Shown: one piece after another, positions 1-6,772 of the stretch
Position numbering within the stretch: the stretch's first letter is position 1
How the letters are laid out: every line of letters begins with the position of its first letter
Position numbers and translations under genes: made by a program
Notes under the pieces: generated by a model
Seen by the model: the letters and a program-made list of their open reading frames with translations, nothing else
Told to the model about the DNA's origin: nothing
Databases searched by the model: none
Source of the DNA: a virus
DNA: 20,101 nucleotides
IMG/VR virus record: IMGVR_UViG_3300043436_000199
Span: 1 to 20,101 of that record
Direction: 5' to 3' (one strand)

Positions 1-1
1 T

Positions 2-184
2 TGGGTGGAGATGAAGCGGGAGAAGGGGGGAGTGTTGAGCCAAGATCAGAAGGACTGGATCAACTATCTAGAAGCCAACCAATATCACTGCCTTGTCGCG
101 AAGGGATGTGATGACGCAAAGCAACAAATTGGGGAGTTTATCCTAGAACACCTTGACACGGAATGTGAACGCACTCACAATTGA
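2..184 (+). CDS. VRR-NUC domain nuclease, C-terminal part (5' end outside window)
   Basis: An open frame enters from the left edge and gives 60 residues before TGA at 182-184. The visible part matches the second half of a VRR-NUC domain, a PD-(D/E)xK nuclease fold. The E-x-K catalytic signature is residues 3-5 (E-M-K), followed by a short Lys/Gly turn, a Leu-Ser-x-x-Gln-x-x-Trp helix start (about residues 12-19) and a final strand-helix ending near Cys-Asp-Asp-Ala. Phage members are stand-alone nucleases of about 100-150 residues, thought to act on branched or recombining DNA; that role is family knowledge. The upstream catalytic residues lie outside the window, so activity cannot be judged. 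It is the first of five rightward small genes, which suits a replication/recombination operon. Confidence 0.75.
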   Translation, partial: WVEMKREKGGVLSQDQKDWINYLEANQYHCLVAKGCDDAKQQIGEFILEHLDTECERTHN

Positions 185-217
185 ACCCATCGCAACACAC
201 AACCCGGAGCTTCCGAA

Positions 218-466
218 ATGTGCTACATCACCAGCCAAACCAACAAATACCTCGATCAAATGGAACAAGACGAGCGCGAATATGAAGAACAATTTCAGTT
301 TATTGCTGAATTTCGTATTGATGATGTGGCCGATGAAATGGAAAACGATACGCCAACTTTTGTTGAGGCTTGCAACAAGGTGGAGAAGGGTCTCATGACC
401 CTGGAGGATCTTGGCCGATTGGTGATGACTGCACGAAACGACATCATTGACTCTATGATCGACTAA
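218..466 (+). CDS. Hypothetical acidic protein, 82 aa
   Basis: This 82-residue protein is strongly acidic and probably all-helical. Residues 10-45 are rich in Glu, Asp and Gln (DQMEQDEREYEEQ), and the C-terminal half alternates hydrophobic and charged residues. No Cys-rich, membrane or catalytic motif is evident, and I do not recognise the family. The start is supported by a GGAG at 206-209, eight bases before ATG 218. The gene lies 33 bp after the VRR-NUC gene on the same strand and probably shares its transcript. An overlapping frame opening at 153 has no ribosome-binding site and a less natural composition, so it was not chosen. Confidence 0.65.
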   Translation: MCYITSQTNKYLDQMEQDEREYEEQFQFIAEFRIDDVADEMENDTPTFVEACNKVEKGLMTLEDLGRLVMTARNDIIDSMID

Positions 467-473
467 CAGATAT

Positions 474-514
474 GGGGGTCTGAAAAGGTAAGTTCGGGTG
501 AGCCCGACACCCCC
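474..514 (+). promoter_or_regulatory. Two-tier hairpin in the leader of the gene at 523
   Basis: Six bases at 474-479 (GGGGGT) can pair with 509-514 (ACCCCC). Inside them, 494-498 (TCGGG) pairs perfectly with 503-507 (CCCGA) around a four-base loop. The structure fills most of the 56-bp gap between two genes and ends eight bases before the ATG at 523. No run of T follows, so it does not look like an intrinsic terminator. It could control translation of the next gene or mark an RNA-processing site; this is inference from base pairing only. Confidence 0.35.
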
Positions 515-522
515 GCCAAATC

Positions 523-771
523 ATGAATACAAAAGCCCTGAGACTTGTTAGAAAGCTGTGGAACAGCAGTTCGGTTTCACGGGATGTAAACCGGCACAAT
601 CAACGTCAGTGGGTTCGTGCTGTTCGGCAACTAGGCAAGCGGTGGCTGCTTGCGGAGACTCAATCAAAAGGAAACGTATGTCAGACGTGGAAGGAACATT
701 GCAGGAACGTGGCCAGAAGTACGGCAAGTTTTCGGGACATGCAGAGGTCTCACAAGATCTCAAGCTTGTAA
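523..771 (+). CDS. Small basic phage protein of unknown function, 82 aa
   Basis: The first 50 or so residues are basic and amphipathic, with a pattern (R-L-V-R-K-L, then N-R-H-N-x-R-Q-W and L-G-x-x-W-L-L-A) that I associate from memory with short, conserved, functionally unknown phage proteins. No catalytic motif is visible. After about residue 50 the frame continues for some 33 residues inside the next gene, overlapping it by 94 bp. That tail looks like shadow sequence, and the conserved family probably ends near residue 50. The start ATG at 523 has no strong Shine-Dalgarno nearby and is preceded by a hairpin. A lost stop codon or a small frameshift near 670 may have lengthened it. Coding status is moderately supported. 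Confidence 0.5.
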   Translation: MNTKALRLVRKLWNSSSVSRDVNRHNQRQWVRAVRQLGKRWLLAETQSKGNVCQTWKEHCRNVARSTASFRDMQRSHKISSL

Positions 772-956
772 TTCGGACACACCTCAAGCATCGAGGCAAG
801 ATCCTTGCCTTGGACCAGCAAGAGGCCCTGGAGATGATCTGTCACAAGATCGCCAGGATCATCAACGGGGACGCCGACTACGCCGATAGTTGGCACGACA
901 TCGCAGGCTATTCAACTCTGATTGTTCAAAGACTGAAAGGGGACGATGATGTGTAA
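678..956 (+). CDS. DUF6378-like phage protein, 92 aa
   Basis: The 92-residue product matches the pattern of a common phage domain, DUF6378: an N-terminal E-R-G-x-x-Y-G block (about residues 10-16), a central E-A-L-E-M-I-x-H-K-I-x-R-I block (49-61), then N-G-D-x-x-Y-A-D-S-W-H-D-I-A-G-Y (63-78). The metal-binding-like E, H and D residues in the two later blocks recall MazG/dUTPase-type all-helical folds, but no reaction has been assigned to the family as far as I know. The start is ATG 678, because an AAAAGGA lies just upstream at 667-672; the same frame is open further upstream but without a ribosome site. The stop overlaps the start of the next gene. Confidence 0.8.
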   Translation: MSDVEGTLQERGQKYGKFSGHAEVSQDLKLVIRTHLKHRGKILALDQQEALEMICHKIARIINGDADYADSWHDIAGYSTLIVQRLKGDDDV

Positions 957-1113
957 CGGTAACTGTGATCAAGGTCGTCAATGTGACTGTGTGCCGGATT
1001 GGGAATGGAACGAGCCAACCGAGATTGAAGGCATCGCATCAATGGCCGCAAGCCTGTTGATGATTGTTCTAATCATCGCCAGCATCACCGGTATCGTGAT
1101 GCTTTACGTATAA
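946..1113 (+). CDS. Cys-rich small membrane protein, 55 aa
   Basis: This short gene starts at ATG 946 (or ATG 949) inside the last codons of the DUF6378-like gene, with AAAGGGG immediately upstream at 936-942. The 55 residues divide into a Cys-rich head (C-N-G-N-C-x-Q-G-R-x-C-x-C, residues 3-15), a short acidic Trp-containing linker, and one C-terminal hydrophobic helix of about 22 residues (32-54), ending V-M-L-Y-V. Similar Cys-x3-Cys-x-Gln-Gly-Arg-x-Cys-x-Cys proteins occur in the early regions of other phages, from memory. The Cys cluster could bind metal. Its function is unknown. The last 45 bp are antisense to the end of the endolysin gene. A spanin role was considered, but there is no lipobox or signal peptide. 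Confidence 0.65.
   Translation: MMCNGNCDQGRQCDCVPDWEWNEPTEIEGIASMAASLLMIVLIIASITGIVMLYV
1059..1077. repeat. Perfect 7-bp inverted repeat in the convergent overlap
   Basis: GATGATT at 1059-1065 is exactly mirrored by AATCATC at 1071-1077 around a five-base spacer. The leftward endolysin stop codon (1069-1071) lies within it, and the rightward 55-aa gene reads through it. It is AT-rich and has no T-run on either side, so it is a weak candidate for a bidirectional terminator or pause site between the convergent operons. It may also be chance. Confidence 0.3.
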
Positions 1114-1575
1114 AAGCCGTTCAGCAATACGACGCCGTTGTAACCCGGGCAGGACTTTCCCGCCTGCTCGGACAAACTTCAAAAACTCGCTGGCTGCTCC
1201 AGCGTAGTCTTTTCTGAGGTGCTTTCTTCTGAGCGTTGACCGCTGAAGGGCACCGAACCCCAGGTTGAAAGCGAAGCTAACCAGAGCATCAAATTGAGAT
1301 TGCGTTGTGCTTCTTCCGCATAGTCTTTCAACACCCCGCTCAAACCGACGAAGATCATTTCTGAGTAGATCATTGACTTCCTCTTGTGTGAATGTCCGAT
1401 TGTGAGCTGGAGCGAGCTGGAAATGCATACGCTCCTCGAGCGTTAGGTGATGCTGTCTCGGGTACAAAACGTGCCCAACGCCAACCGTCCAGAGCAAAGC
1501 AGGGCACCTATATGGCTTGAGCCTGACACCCTCAAAGTGTTTGATAAGGCTGATGCCGACTTCTGAAGTCTTCAT
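1069..1575 (-). CDS. Endolysin, T4/P22-type lysozyme (GH24)
   Basis: A 168-residue muramidase that hydrolyses the MurNAc-GlcNAc bond of peptidoglycan at the end of infection. The catalytic triad pattern E-x8-C-x5-T is visible as Glu15, Cys24 and Thr30, inside the block that runs from H-F-E-G to W-T-V-G-V-G-H. Cys replaces the Asp of T4 lysozyme, as in many phage GH24 enzymes. The C-terminal A-G-G-K-V-L-x-G-L-x-x-R-R motif (about 136-148) is also family-typical, and the length is normal. There is no signal peptide or SAR segment, so export should depend on a holin pore. The start overlaps the holin-like gene stop as ATGA. The last 45 bp overlap the convergent 55-aa gene. Confidence 0.93.
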   Translation of the reverse strand: MKTSEVGISLIKHFEGVRLKPYRCPALLWTVGVGHVLYPRQHHLTLEERMHFQLAPAHNRTFTQEEVNDLLRNDLRRFERGVERLCGRSTTQSQFDALVSFAFNLGFGALQRSTLRRKHLRKDYAGAASEFLKFVRAGGKVLPGLQRRRIAERLLYVKHHDTGDAGDD

Positions 1576-2087
1576 TTGCCGAAGGCTCTTCCGCCGAAGT
1601 GAAACGCTATCACGGAGGCAAATAGCGCCTGGGTGTTCTCATCCCAGAGCTGCGCAGCCACATCAACAAACGAAGCGCCAGCCGCTACCCCATAGAAGAA
1701 AATGCCGATGTCAATCAGAACCAGAAGGATGAAGAATCCATAGGTGACTACAGGCCGCACAGACGCGCGAATGTTAATCACCCACTGGCTAGCGCCCTCG
1801 CCGATGGCCGCGTCATGGGTGTAGATCGCTTTCATTTCGTCGCTCTGTGCGCCTATTCTGTCCTGGATCTCTCGGCTTGCAATCTCCATCTCCAGCTGAG
1901 CGGAGCGGATCTCCTCAAGCTTGGCCTCTGCATCAAATCCAATCTTTCGAAGTTCCAACTCCCTCTGAATCTGCATCCCCAACAGCTCAATCTCTTGTCG
2001 CTTGTCGCTGCGATCCTTCATAAACTCCAAGAACCTGGGCAATCCACCAGCCAGAAACGAGACGATTGTGCTGAGTAGAGTGAGCAT
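1572..2087 (-). CDS. Holin-like membrane protein (GTA_holin_3TM-like)
   Basis: The 171-residue protein has a hydrophobic N-terminus (residues 1-16), a long charged helical region rich in Glu and Arg (25-85, probable coiled coil), then W-V-I-N-I-R-A-S-V-R-P (102-112) leading into a strong transmembrane helix (113-136) and a last hydrophobic segment (153-169). The W...R-x-x-V-R-P signature before the membrane helix matches the three-TM holin family first named for gene-transfer-agent release. It lies directly before the endolysin, with a TAATG junction to the gene before it and ATGA to the endolysin, as in a lysis cassette. The likely role is to permeabilise the inner membrane so the endolysin can escape. 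It is longer than classical holins, so another membrane role is possible. Confidence 0.72.
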   Translation of the reverse strand: MLTLLSTIVSFLAGGLPRFLEFMKDRSDKRQEIELLGMQIQRELELRKIGFDAEAKLEEIRSAQLEMEIASREIQDRIGAQSDEMKAIYTHDAAIGEGASQWVINIRASVRPVVTYGFFILLVLIDIGIFFYGVAAGASFVDVAAQLWDENTQALFASVIAFHFGGRAFGK

Positions 2088-2311
2088 TATTTTTTATCCT
2101 CTTTATTGTCTAATTTGTCACTGATTTTGCCGAGGAGCGATTTCACTTCGTGCATATCTTCTCTATAGTCATCACGTCTGACGTACTTTGCAGGAGAAGA
2201 TCTAGTCTCCTCCTCTAGTCGCTCAATCGCCTTGTAAATGTTGTTCAGAACCCATCCACCAAGGAACCCCGCAAGGCTTACGGCGGCGTTGAAAATCATC
2301 TGATTGTCCAA
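2087..2311 (-). CDS. Small membrane-anchored protein of the lysis cassette, 74 aa
   Basis: A 74-residue protein with one N-terminal hydrophobic helix (about residues 6-25, F-N-A-A-V-S-L-A-G-F-L-G-G-W-V) followed by a charged, probably coiled-coil C-terminus with many Asp, Glu, Lys and Arg. The start is taken as TTG 2311, because GGAG at 2319-2322 sits seven bases before it; the internal ATG at 2299 would be too far from that site. Similar proteins commonly precede holins in podovirus and siphovirus genomes and are variously called holin, antiholin or unknown; that is from memory. Its stop overlaps the holin-like start (TAATG), which implies coupled synthesis and perhaps interaction. It could modulate lysis timing, but no function can be proven. 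Confidence 0.65.
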   Translation of the reverse strand: MDNQMIFNAAVSLAGFLGGWVLNNIYKAIERLEEETRSSPAKYVRRDDYREDMHEVKSLLGKISDKLDNKEDKK

Positions 2312-2322
2312 TTGCTTGCTCC
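2309..2322 (-). promoter_or_regulatory. Shine-Dalgarno deciding a TTG start
   Basis: On the minus strand GGAG (2322-2319) is followed by seven bases and TTG (2311-2309). The nearest in-frame ATG is 19 bases from the site. This spacing favours the TTG as the start of the 74-aa membrane protein. Confidence 0.6.
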
Positions 2323-2324
2323 GT

Positions 2325-4517
2325 TTATTGACTCAATGCGTTTCTGTTTTCAGGTGCCAGATTATTAGATTGTGTTGTCACTGGCAAGGATCTCAACCCG
2401 CCAGAAGTAGCCAGGATCCTTGAAACATAACTTTTATGTTCTTTTGGAACCTTATCCAAAAGCTCCTTCAAGCTTGCTCCAGAAGCAAAACCTTTTTCCA
2501 GCTCATTAAGAACTTTTGTTCCGAGCCTGCTTTGCATTTCTGCTAGAACGGCATTTGCGGCAGTTGACTTTGGAATGAAGGAGGGGATCCTCATCGCCCT
2601 TGTGTTTTGCTGGATGATTTCATCAAGGTAAGATTTTCCGGCTTGAGCTTGTTCGGCCATTGAAGCGGATCTCTCAACACCGGCGGCAATCGGGCGAATT
2701 GTCTGAATTTTTGATCCCATTTCTCTAACTATGTCATAACTTCCTGGGCCAAAAATTGATTCAACTGCCGCAGGGTCATTGCCTTGCATCAACCTTACGA
2801 AGCCCGGCTTATTGGTCTGATAAAGGTCCATCAATTGAGCGGCCATTTTGGTCTGATCAATACCTCTCATCCCCATTTCGTAAGAATGCAAATAATCTCT
2901 CCACGCTCTCCCACCTGCTCTCTGGATTGCGTCGTCAATCATCGGCTTGACTTCACTTAAAACACTTGCCGCGCGTGCATTTTTTGCACTCTGAGAGGCA
3001 TTAGGCATTAGTTGTTCAATGACATCGTTAATTGCGCTTTTGCGAACTGCATATAATGCCTCTGCCGTTATGGTTCCATTTTCATCTGCCCATTCTCTTA
3101 ATTTTGCAGAGACATTATTCAATGCTTTTGAATTGATGTCTGGAATTCCGACTTCAGGATTGGCCAACCTTCTTTCGATGTTGGAAACCATCCCATTGAC
3201 GTTTAATGGCTCAAGTCCTGCTGCCCTAATAGAAGCCAAACGATCTTCTGCACTCCGTGCAGTTGCTAAGGCAACTTCTCTTTCTGTTGAGCCGGCTGGA
3301 TACAAATAAGCATTGCCTCCGCCTGGAGGAACTCCAAATTCTCGCCCACGTCTTGAAATTTCTTCAGCTCTTTGAATGGTTGCCGTGGTTCTGTTTGCCT
3401 GCCCTAATGCCTCTTGCCTAATTGGTGCGGTTTGAGCATTCAGAGCGGCTTTCATGCGTTCCGCTTCTTGCATAGCTGCTGTTTGTGTTGGACCACCAGC
3501 CATTCTTGCTAACGTGTTTTGATTTACTTCTTCTTGACGAGCAAGCTTATTTCTAATGGTTCTTGTTGAATCTCTTGCTGCCAAAACTTCGCCTAATGCT
3601 TGAAGCTGCGGTGCATCGGCTGCTGAAATTGCTTGGGCTGCCGTTTCAGTTTCTGGAGCTGCCCCTGCCATTGTTCTAACAATAGGCAACTGTTCACCTG
3701 CCGCCTGTCTAACAATATTTGCGGCTCTTTGTTCTGCGGAAGGGAAAAAGTTTCGATATATGTTTCTTGTCCCTTGTACGGCTAAAGGCCCTAAAGGAAA
3801 TATGGCTCCCAGTGCTGTACCGGCACCCACATCAACTTCCCCAATCGGAGCGGTGCTAACTGCCCCAGAAACTCCGCCTGCTGCTGAACGAGCAGCAATG
3901 TCAGCGAAACGATTTTGAGCCACTCTGCCGCCAAACCCGCCAGATTCAATAGCGGTAGCAGCAGGAGTCAAAAATCTTGAGGCAGACGGAACTATTGTTG
4001 CGCCATAGCGCAATCCTTTTGCAACCAAAGAAGGGCCGCCCATAGTTCCAGCAATTTCAGCTCCAACCTTTCCAGACTTGTACCCAAAAGATTCTGGGCT
4101 GGCTCCTGTCAACTGTTGCAATGCTTCGTCCATTGCTTGACGACGCTGCACATTTTCTTCCGCCGTCTCAAATGGCCTAAGAATTGTTGCGCCAATAGAT
4201 CCAGCGCCACGAACACCGCCCGCTGCAACTTCAATCAATGGGTTAGTTGCTTGCACAGTAGCAAATTTTGCCTGTTTCCGTTCTTCCGGGGTCATTGAAG
4301 CAAAGTCAACTCGACGCTTAGTTGGGATGCCTTCGGAAACTGTTTTAGTGGGCTGAGAAAGGTAACCTAAAATCTCGTCAGATTTATATCCTGCATCAAT
4401 AGCAGTTTTTAACTTCGGCCCAAAGTCAGGGGTCTCCCCAAGAAACTTAACAATCTCGTCATCGTTGTAACCGGCGTCTCTTGCTTTAGTGATCTTTTCT
4501 TGAATTGACGTGGCCAT
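2325..4517 (-). CDS. Large ejection-type internal virion protein, 730 aa
   Basis: The last and largest of three tandem virion proteins, in the place of P22 gene 16. The N-terminus has two copies of a short helical repeat with the core A-G-Y-x-x-D-E-I-x-x-x-L (about residues 7-27 and 36-55). Then comes a Gly/Ala-rich, weakly hydrophobic region (95-270) that could insert into membrane, and a long Ala/Gln/Arg-rich helical C-terminal part. I see no lytic transglycosylase or protease motif. Proteins of this type are packaged in the head and enter the cell with the DNA to form a conduit; here that is inferred from position, size and composition. It starts at ATG 4517, sharing one base with the previous stop (TAATG). 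Sequence identity to P22 gp16 is not obvious. Confidence 0.65.
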   Translation of the reverse strand: MATSIQEKITKARDAGYNDDEIVKFLGETPDFGPKLKTAIDAGYKSDEILGYLSQPTKTVSEGIPTKRRVDFASMTPEERKQAKFATVQATNPLIEVAAGGVRGAGSIGATILRPFETAEENVQRRQAMDEALQQLTGASPESFGYKSGKVGAEIAGTMGGPSLVAKGLRYGATIVPSASRFLTPAATAIESGGFGGRVAQNRFADIAARSAAGGVSGAVSTAPIGEVDVGAGTALGAIFPLGPLAVQGTRNIYRNFFPSAEQRAANIVRQAAGEQLPIVRTMAGAAPETETAAQAISAADAPQLQALGEVLAARDSTRTIRNKLARQEEVNQNTLARMAGGPTQTAAMQEAERMKAALNAQTAPIRQEALGQANRTTATIQRAEEISRRGREFGVPPGGGNAYLYPAGSTEREVALATARSAEDRLASIRAAGLEPLNVNGMVSNIERRLANPEVGIPDINSKALNNVSAKLREWADENGTITAEALYAVRKSAINDVIEQLMPNASQSAKNARAASVLSEVKPMIDDAIQRAGGRAWRDYLHSYEMGMRGIDQTKMAAQLMDLYQTNKPGFVRLMQGNDPAAVESIFGPGSYDIVREMGSKIQTIRPIAAGVERSASMAEQAQAGKSYLDEIIQQNTRAMRIPSFIPKSTAANAVLAEMQSRLGTKVLNELEKGFASGASLKELLDKVPKEHKSYVSRILATSGGLRSLPVTTQSNNLAPENRNALSQ

Positions 4518-5854
4518 TATTTGCCCCCGAAAATATCGTTTAGAGATGGACGGTTTGTTGGCGCTGCTGCGGGGGCCGAAACTTCCCCAGCCGGGGCAAT
4601 GCCCTCATTAGCCATTGCTTGATTGACAAATTGTCCTTGTCTGGCTTTCATTAACTTTACAAGAACTTCTGCAGCACTTCTTCTTGTCTCAATGGGCAAA
4701 GCTTCATTGGCAAGTTGCCCAGCGGCTTCTTTATAAGATTGGGTGTCTTTGTCAGACTGAGGGCCTTCAAATCTTGGAACCATTTTTAACCCAAGATCAG
4801 CAATCGGTTTTAACGCCGCCGCCGCTTTAGCGCCTTCTGTATGTTTTCCAAAGAATGCCAGGCCAGTGTCTAACCTCTTACCTAATCCGCTGGCTGTGGA
4901 TTTTTCTAGCAATCCGCCGGGCTTAATAGCATCTTCAATTTCAGTTATGGCCAAAGTAATGTCTCTAGACATCTGTTTTCTTTGAGCCTCTGCTTTTTCG
5001 GCAAAAGCAGTTGGTTTTGCTTTAATAGGTCCGCCGCCCTCTCCAGTTACAGGTTTTGCCACAGGAGGAACTCCCGGAGTTACTCTTGTAGGCAAAGCAA
5101 TAATGTTACCTTGGGCATCTGTTTGATATGAAACGCCTTGGCCTGCAAGCTCTCTTTGCAGAACCATCTGCTCTTTTTGATATGGAGTAATAGGTTGCTC
5201 GTACTCGCTACCAGGAACAACGCCAACACGCCCAGAAATTGGTTCAACTGAAACAAGTCTATTTCCTTGTTGCATGACCGTTGGCTTACTCATTTCAAGA
5301 TATTTTTGAACGCCACTAGCCATTCGGAGCTGCAAATCTCTAAATGCAGTTGTTGGATCAGGCGAGTTTTGAGCTTGTTCAATAGCTTTTAATCCAACAT
5401 TAACATCTCTCCCGGATTGTTTAAGCATTGGGCCAACCAATGGATCATTGAACATTCCTTGATAAATGTTTGCTATTTCTTTAAAAGAATGCGCTGATCC
5501 AATTTGATTCAAATATCTTGATTGAATTTTGGACATTAGGTCTTCTTGAGACTTGGCCGCTTCGCGTTCTTCTTTCTTTGCGGCCATGACTCTTTGAGCC
5601 ATTTCGGCGCCAGTTTTGCCAAAGCCATATAAGCCTTTTACAGTTTCTGGAGCAGTCAAGTTTGCGCCGCCAGACAGGTAATTTCTAACCTGTTCCTGCT
5701 CTTGAAGGCCGCGCCTGTTTTCTTGAGCTTGCATTTTTGCCAACTCATTTGCATACCTTGCTCGCTCTTGCCCAAGTCTTTGAGCCTCAAATTCTTGAGG
5801 CGTAGTAAATTCAGGCATTTGCACTTGAAGCGCCAACGGGAATGATTTTGCCAT
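4517..5854 (-). CDS. Ejection-type internal virion protein, 445 aa
   Basis: A 445-residue protein in the place of P22 gene 20. Residues 20-110 are a long Gln/Glu/Arg-rich helix (E-A-Q-R-L-G-Q-E-R-A-R-Y-A-N-E-L onward), followed by a mixed region, a Pro/Gly-rich linker (about 255-280) and a helical C-terminal domain, ending in an Ala/Pro-rich tail. No enzyme motif, signal peptide or clear transmembrane helix is visible. Together with its two neighbours it forms the three-gene block typical of podovirus ejection proteins. The gene starts 11 bp after the previous stop. The Shine-Dalgarno (GGATAAAGAAAA) is imperfect. The family was not recognised from sequence alone, so the function is contextual. 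Confidence 0.6.
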   Translation of the reverse strand: MAKSFPLALQVQMPEFTTPQEFEAQRLGQERARYANELAKMQAQENRRGLQEQEQVRNYLSGGANLTAPETVKGLYGFGKTGAEMAQRVMAAKKEEREAAKSQEDLMSKIQSRYLNQIGSAHSFKEIANIYQGMFNDPLVGPMLKQSGRDVNVGLKAIEQAQNSPDPTTAFRDLQLRMASGVQKYLEMSKPTVMQQGNRLVSVEPISGRVGVVPGSEYEQPITPYQKEQMVLQRELAGQGVSYQTDAQGNIIALPTRVTPGVPPVAKPVTGEGGGPIKAKPTAFAEKAEAQRKQMSRDITLAITEIEDAIKPGGLLEKSTASGLGKRLDTGLAFFGKHTEGAKAAAALKPIADLGLKMVPRFEGPQSDKDTQSYKEAAGQLANEALPIETRRSAAEVLVKLMKARQGQFVNQAMANEGIAPAGEVSAPAAAPTNRPSLNDIFGGK

Positions 5855-5865
5855 GATCGTTTTCT

Positions 5866-6771
5866 TTATCCGTATTTAATAGGATTCATGCCGCCGCCGA
5901 TGTCTATATTGTCCGGAGCATAATATGTACTTGAACCACCTGGGGCAAGGCTATTAAATCCGCCGGCGCGTTGGTATTGGCCAATTGCATTTAACAACGT
6001 ATTTGCTCCGCCAACGTATGCGGATCCTTTTGCCATGCCCACATTTTGCAACGCTTGGCCTGCCCCCGATGCATAATTTTGGCCAGCAGTACCAAGGAGC
6101 TGAGCGGCTGTTTGGCTTCGACCCATCAATGATTCCAGCGGCTGAAGTTGGTTCGCTCGATTGGTCTGATAACGATTGAAGGCGTTCATGTACTCTTGGC
6201 TTGCAAGATCTTGCCCATATCGTTGAGAAGCCTTTAAAGCACCTCCAGAGATCAAGCCGCCGCGAGCAGCCGCCTGACGATCCAGCGCCTTTAAACCTTC
6301 GCTCATGCGGAAGGCATATCCAGGATCTTGCTCAAAGTCTTGCACCCCAAAGTCGCGCGTGTACTTGCCGAACTCCGGCGAAGCCTTCAAAGCTTCATAT
6401 TCTTGTCTTGCTTGAGCATCCTTAGCCATTTCCGCTTGAACTGCTGCGGATAGGCCAGCCTCATCAACTCCCTGAATTCCGCCCTCACCGATCCCCGGCT
6501 GCATGTACTGAGCAGCTAAAGCATTTCGGATTTCTTGTTCTGTGCGTGCCGTTGGAGATTGAGAGAGCCCCAAAAGGTTCATGTACCTTTGTTGAGCCGT
6601 GAGCCCAGCTTGTCTGAAAGGTTCTTGAAGCTCAATTTGCCTCTCAAACATTTCACGTTCTAGTTGAGCTGCTCTATTGGCGGCGTCAGCTTGAGACTTT
6701 GCAGCCTTACTTGACGCCATCCCTCCAATTACGGCGCTGCCTAAAAGTGCTGCCCCTGTGCCAATTGCCAT
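5866..6771 (-). CDS. DNA-transfer/ejection protein, gp7-position, 301 aa
   Basis: The first of the three internal virion genes, in the place of P22 gene 7. The N-terminus is a small-residue hydrophobic segment (A-A-L-L-G-S-A-V-I-G-G-M-A-S-S, residues 6-20), followed by a long charged helix (25-60) whose E-x-F-x-x-x-I-x-x-x-x-P-F-R-x-A-G pattern recurs in phage proteins annotated as DNA-transfer or virion proteins. The C-terminal half is Gly, Ala, Gln and Tyr-rich and low in charge. No catalytic residues are evident. The gene follows the GNAT gene by one base, with GAGGTG as ribosome site. Its role in moving DNA across the envelope is inferred from gene order. Confidence 0.65.
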   Translation of the reverse strand: MAIGTGAALLGSAVIGGMASSKAAKSQADAANRAAQLEREMFERQIELQEPFRQAGLTAQQRYMNLLGLSQSPTARTEQEIRNALAAQYMQPGIGEGGIQGVDEAGLSAAVQAEMAKDAQARQEYEALKASPEFGKYTRDFGVQDFEQDPGYAFRMSEGLKALDRQAAARGGLISGGALKASQRYGQDLASQEYMNAFNRYQTNRANQLQPLESLMGRSQTAAQLLGTAGQNYASGAGQALQNVGMAKGSAYVGGANTLLNAIGQYQRAGGFNSLAPGGSSTYYAPDNIDIGGGMNPIKYG

Positions 6772-6772
6772 A

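Noticed and set aside
153-398. Plus-strand open frame overlapping the VRR-NUC end and the 82-aa gene
   Set aside because: It has no Shine-Dalgarno and overlaps a frame with a better start at 218.
558-677. Upstream extension of the DUF6378-like gene to ATG 558
   Set aside because: The strong ribosome site just before 678 and the position of the family motifs support the shorter protein.
548-799. Minus-strand open frame opposite the small rightward genes
   Set aside because: It is antisense to the DUF6378-like gene, with Cys/Arg-rich shadow composition and no ribosome site.
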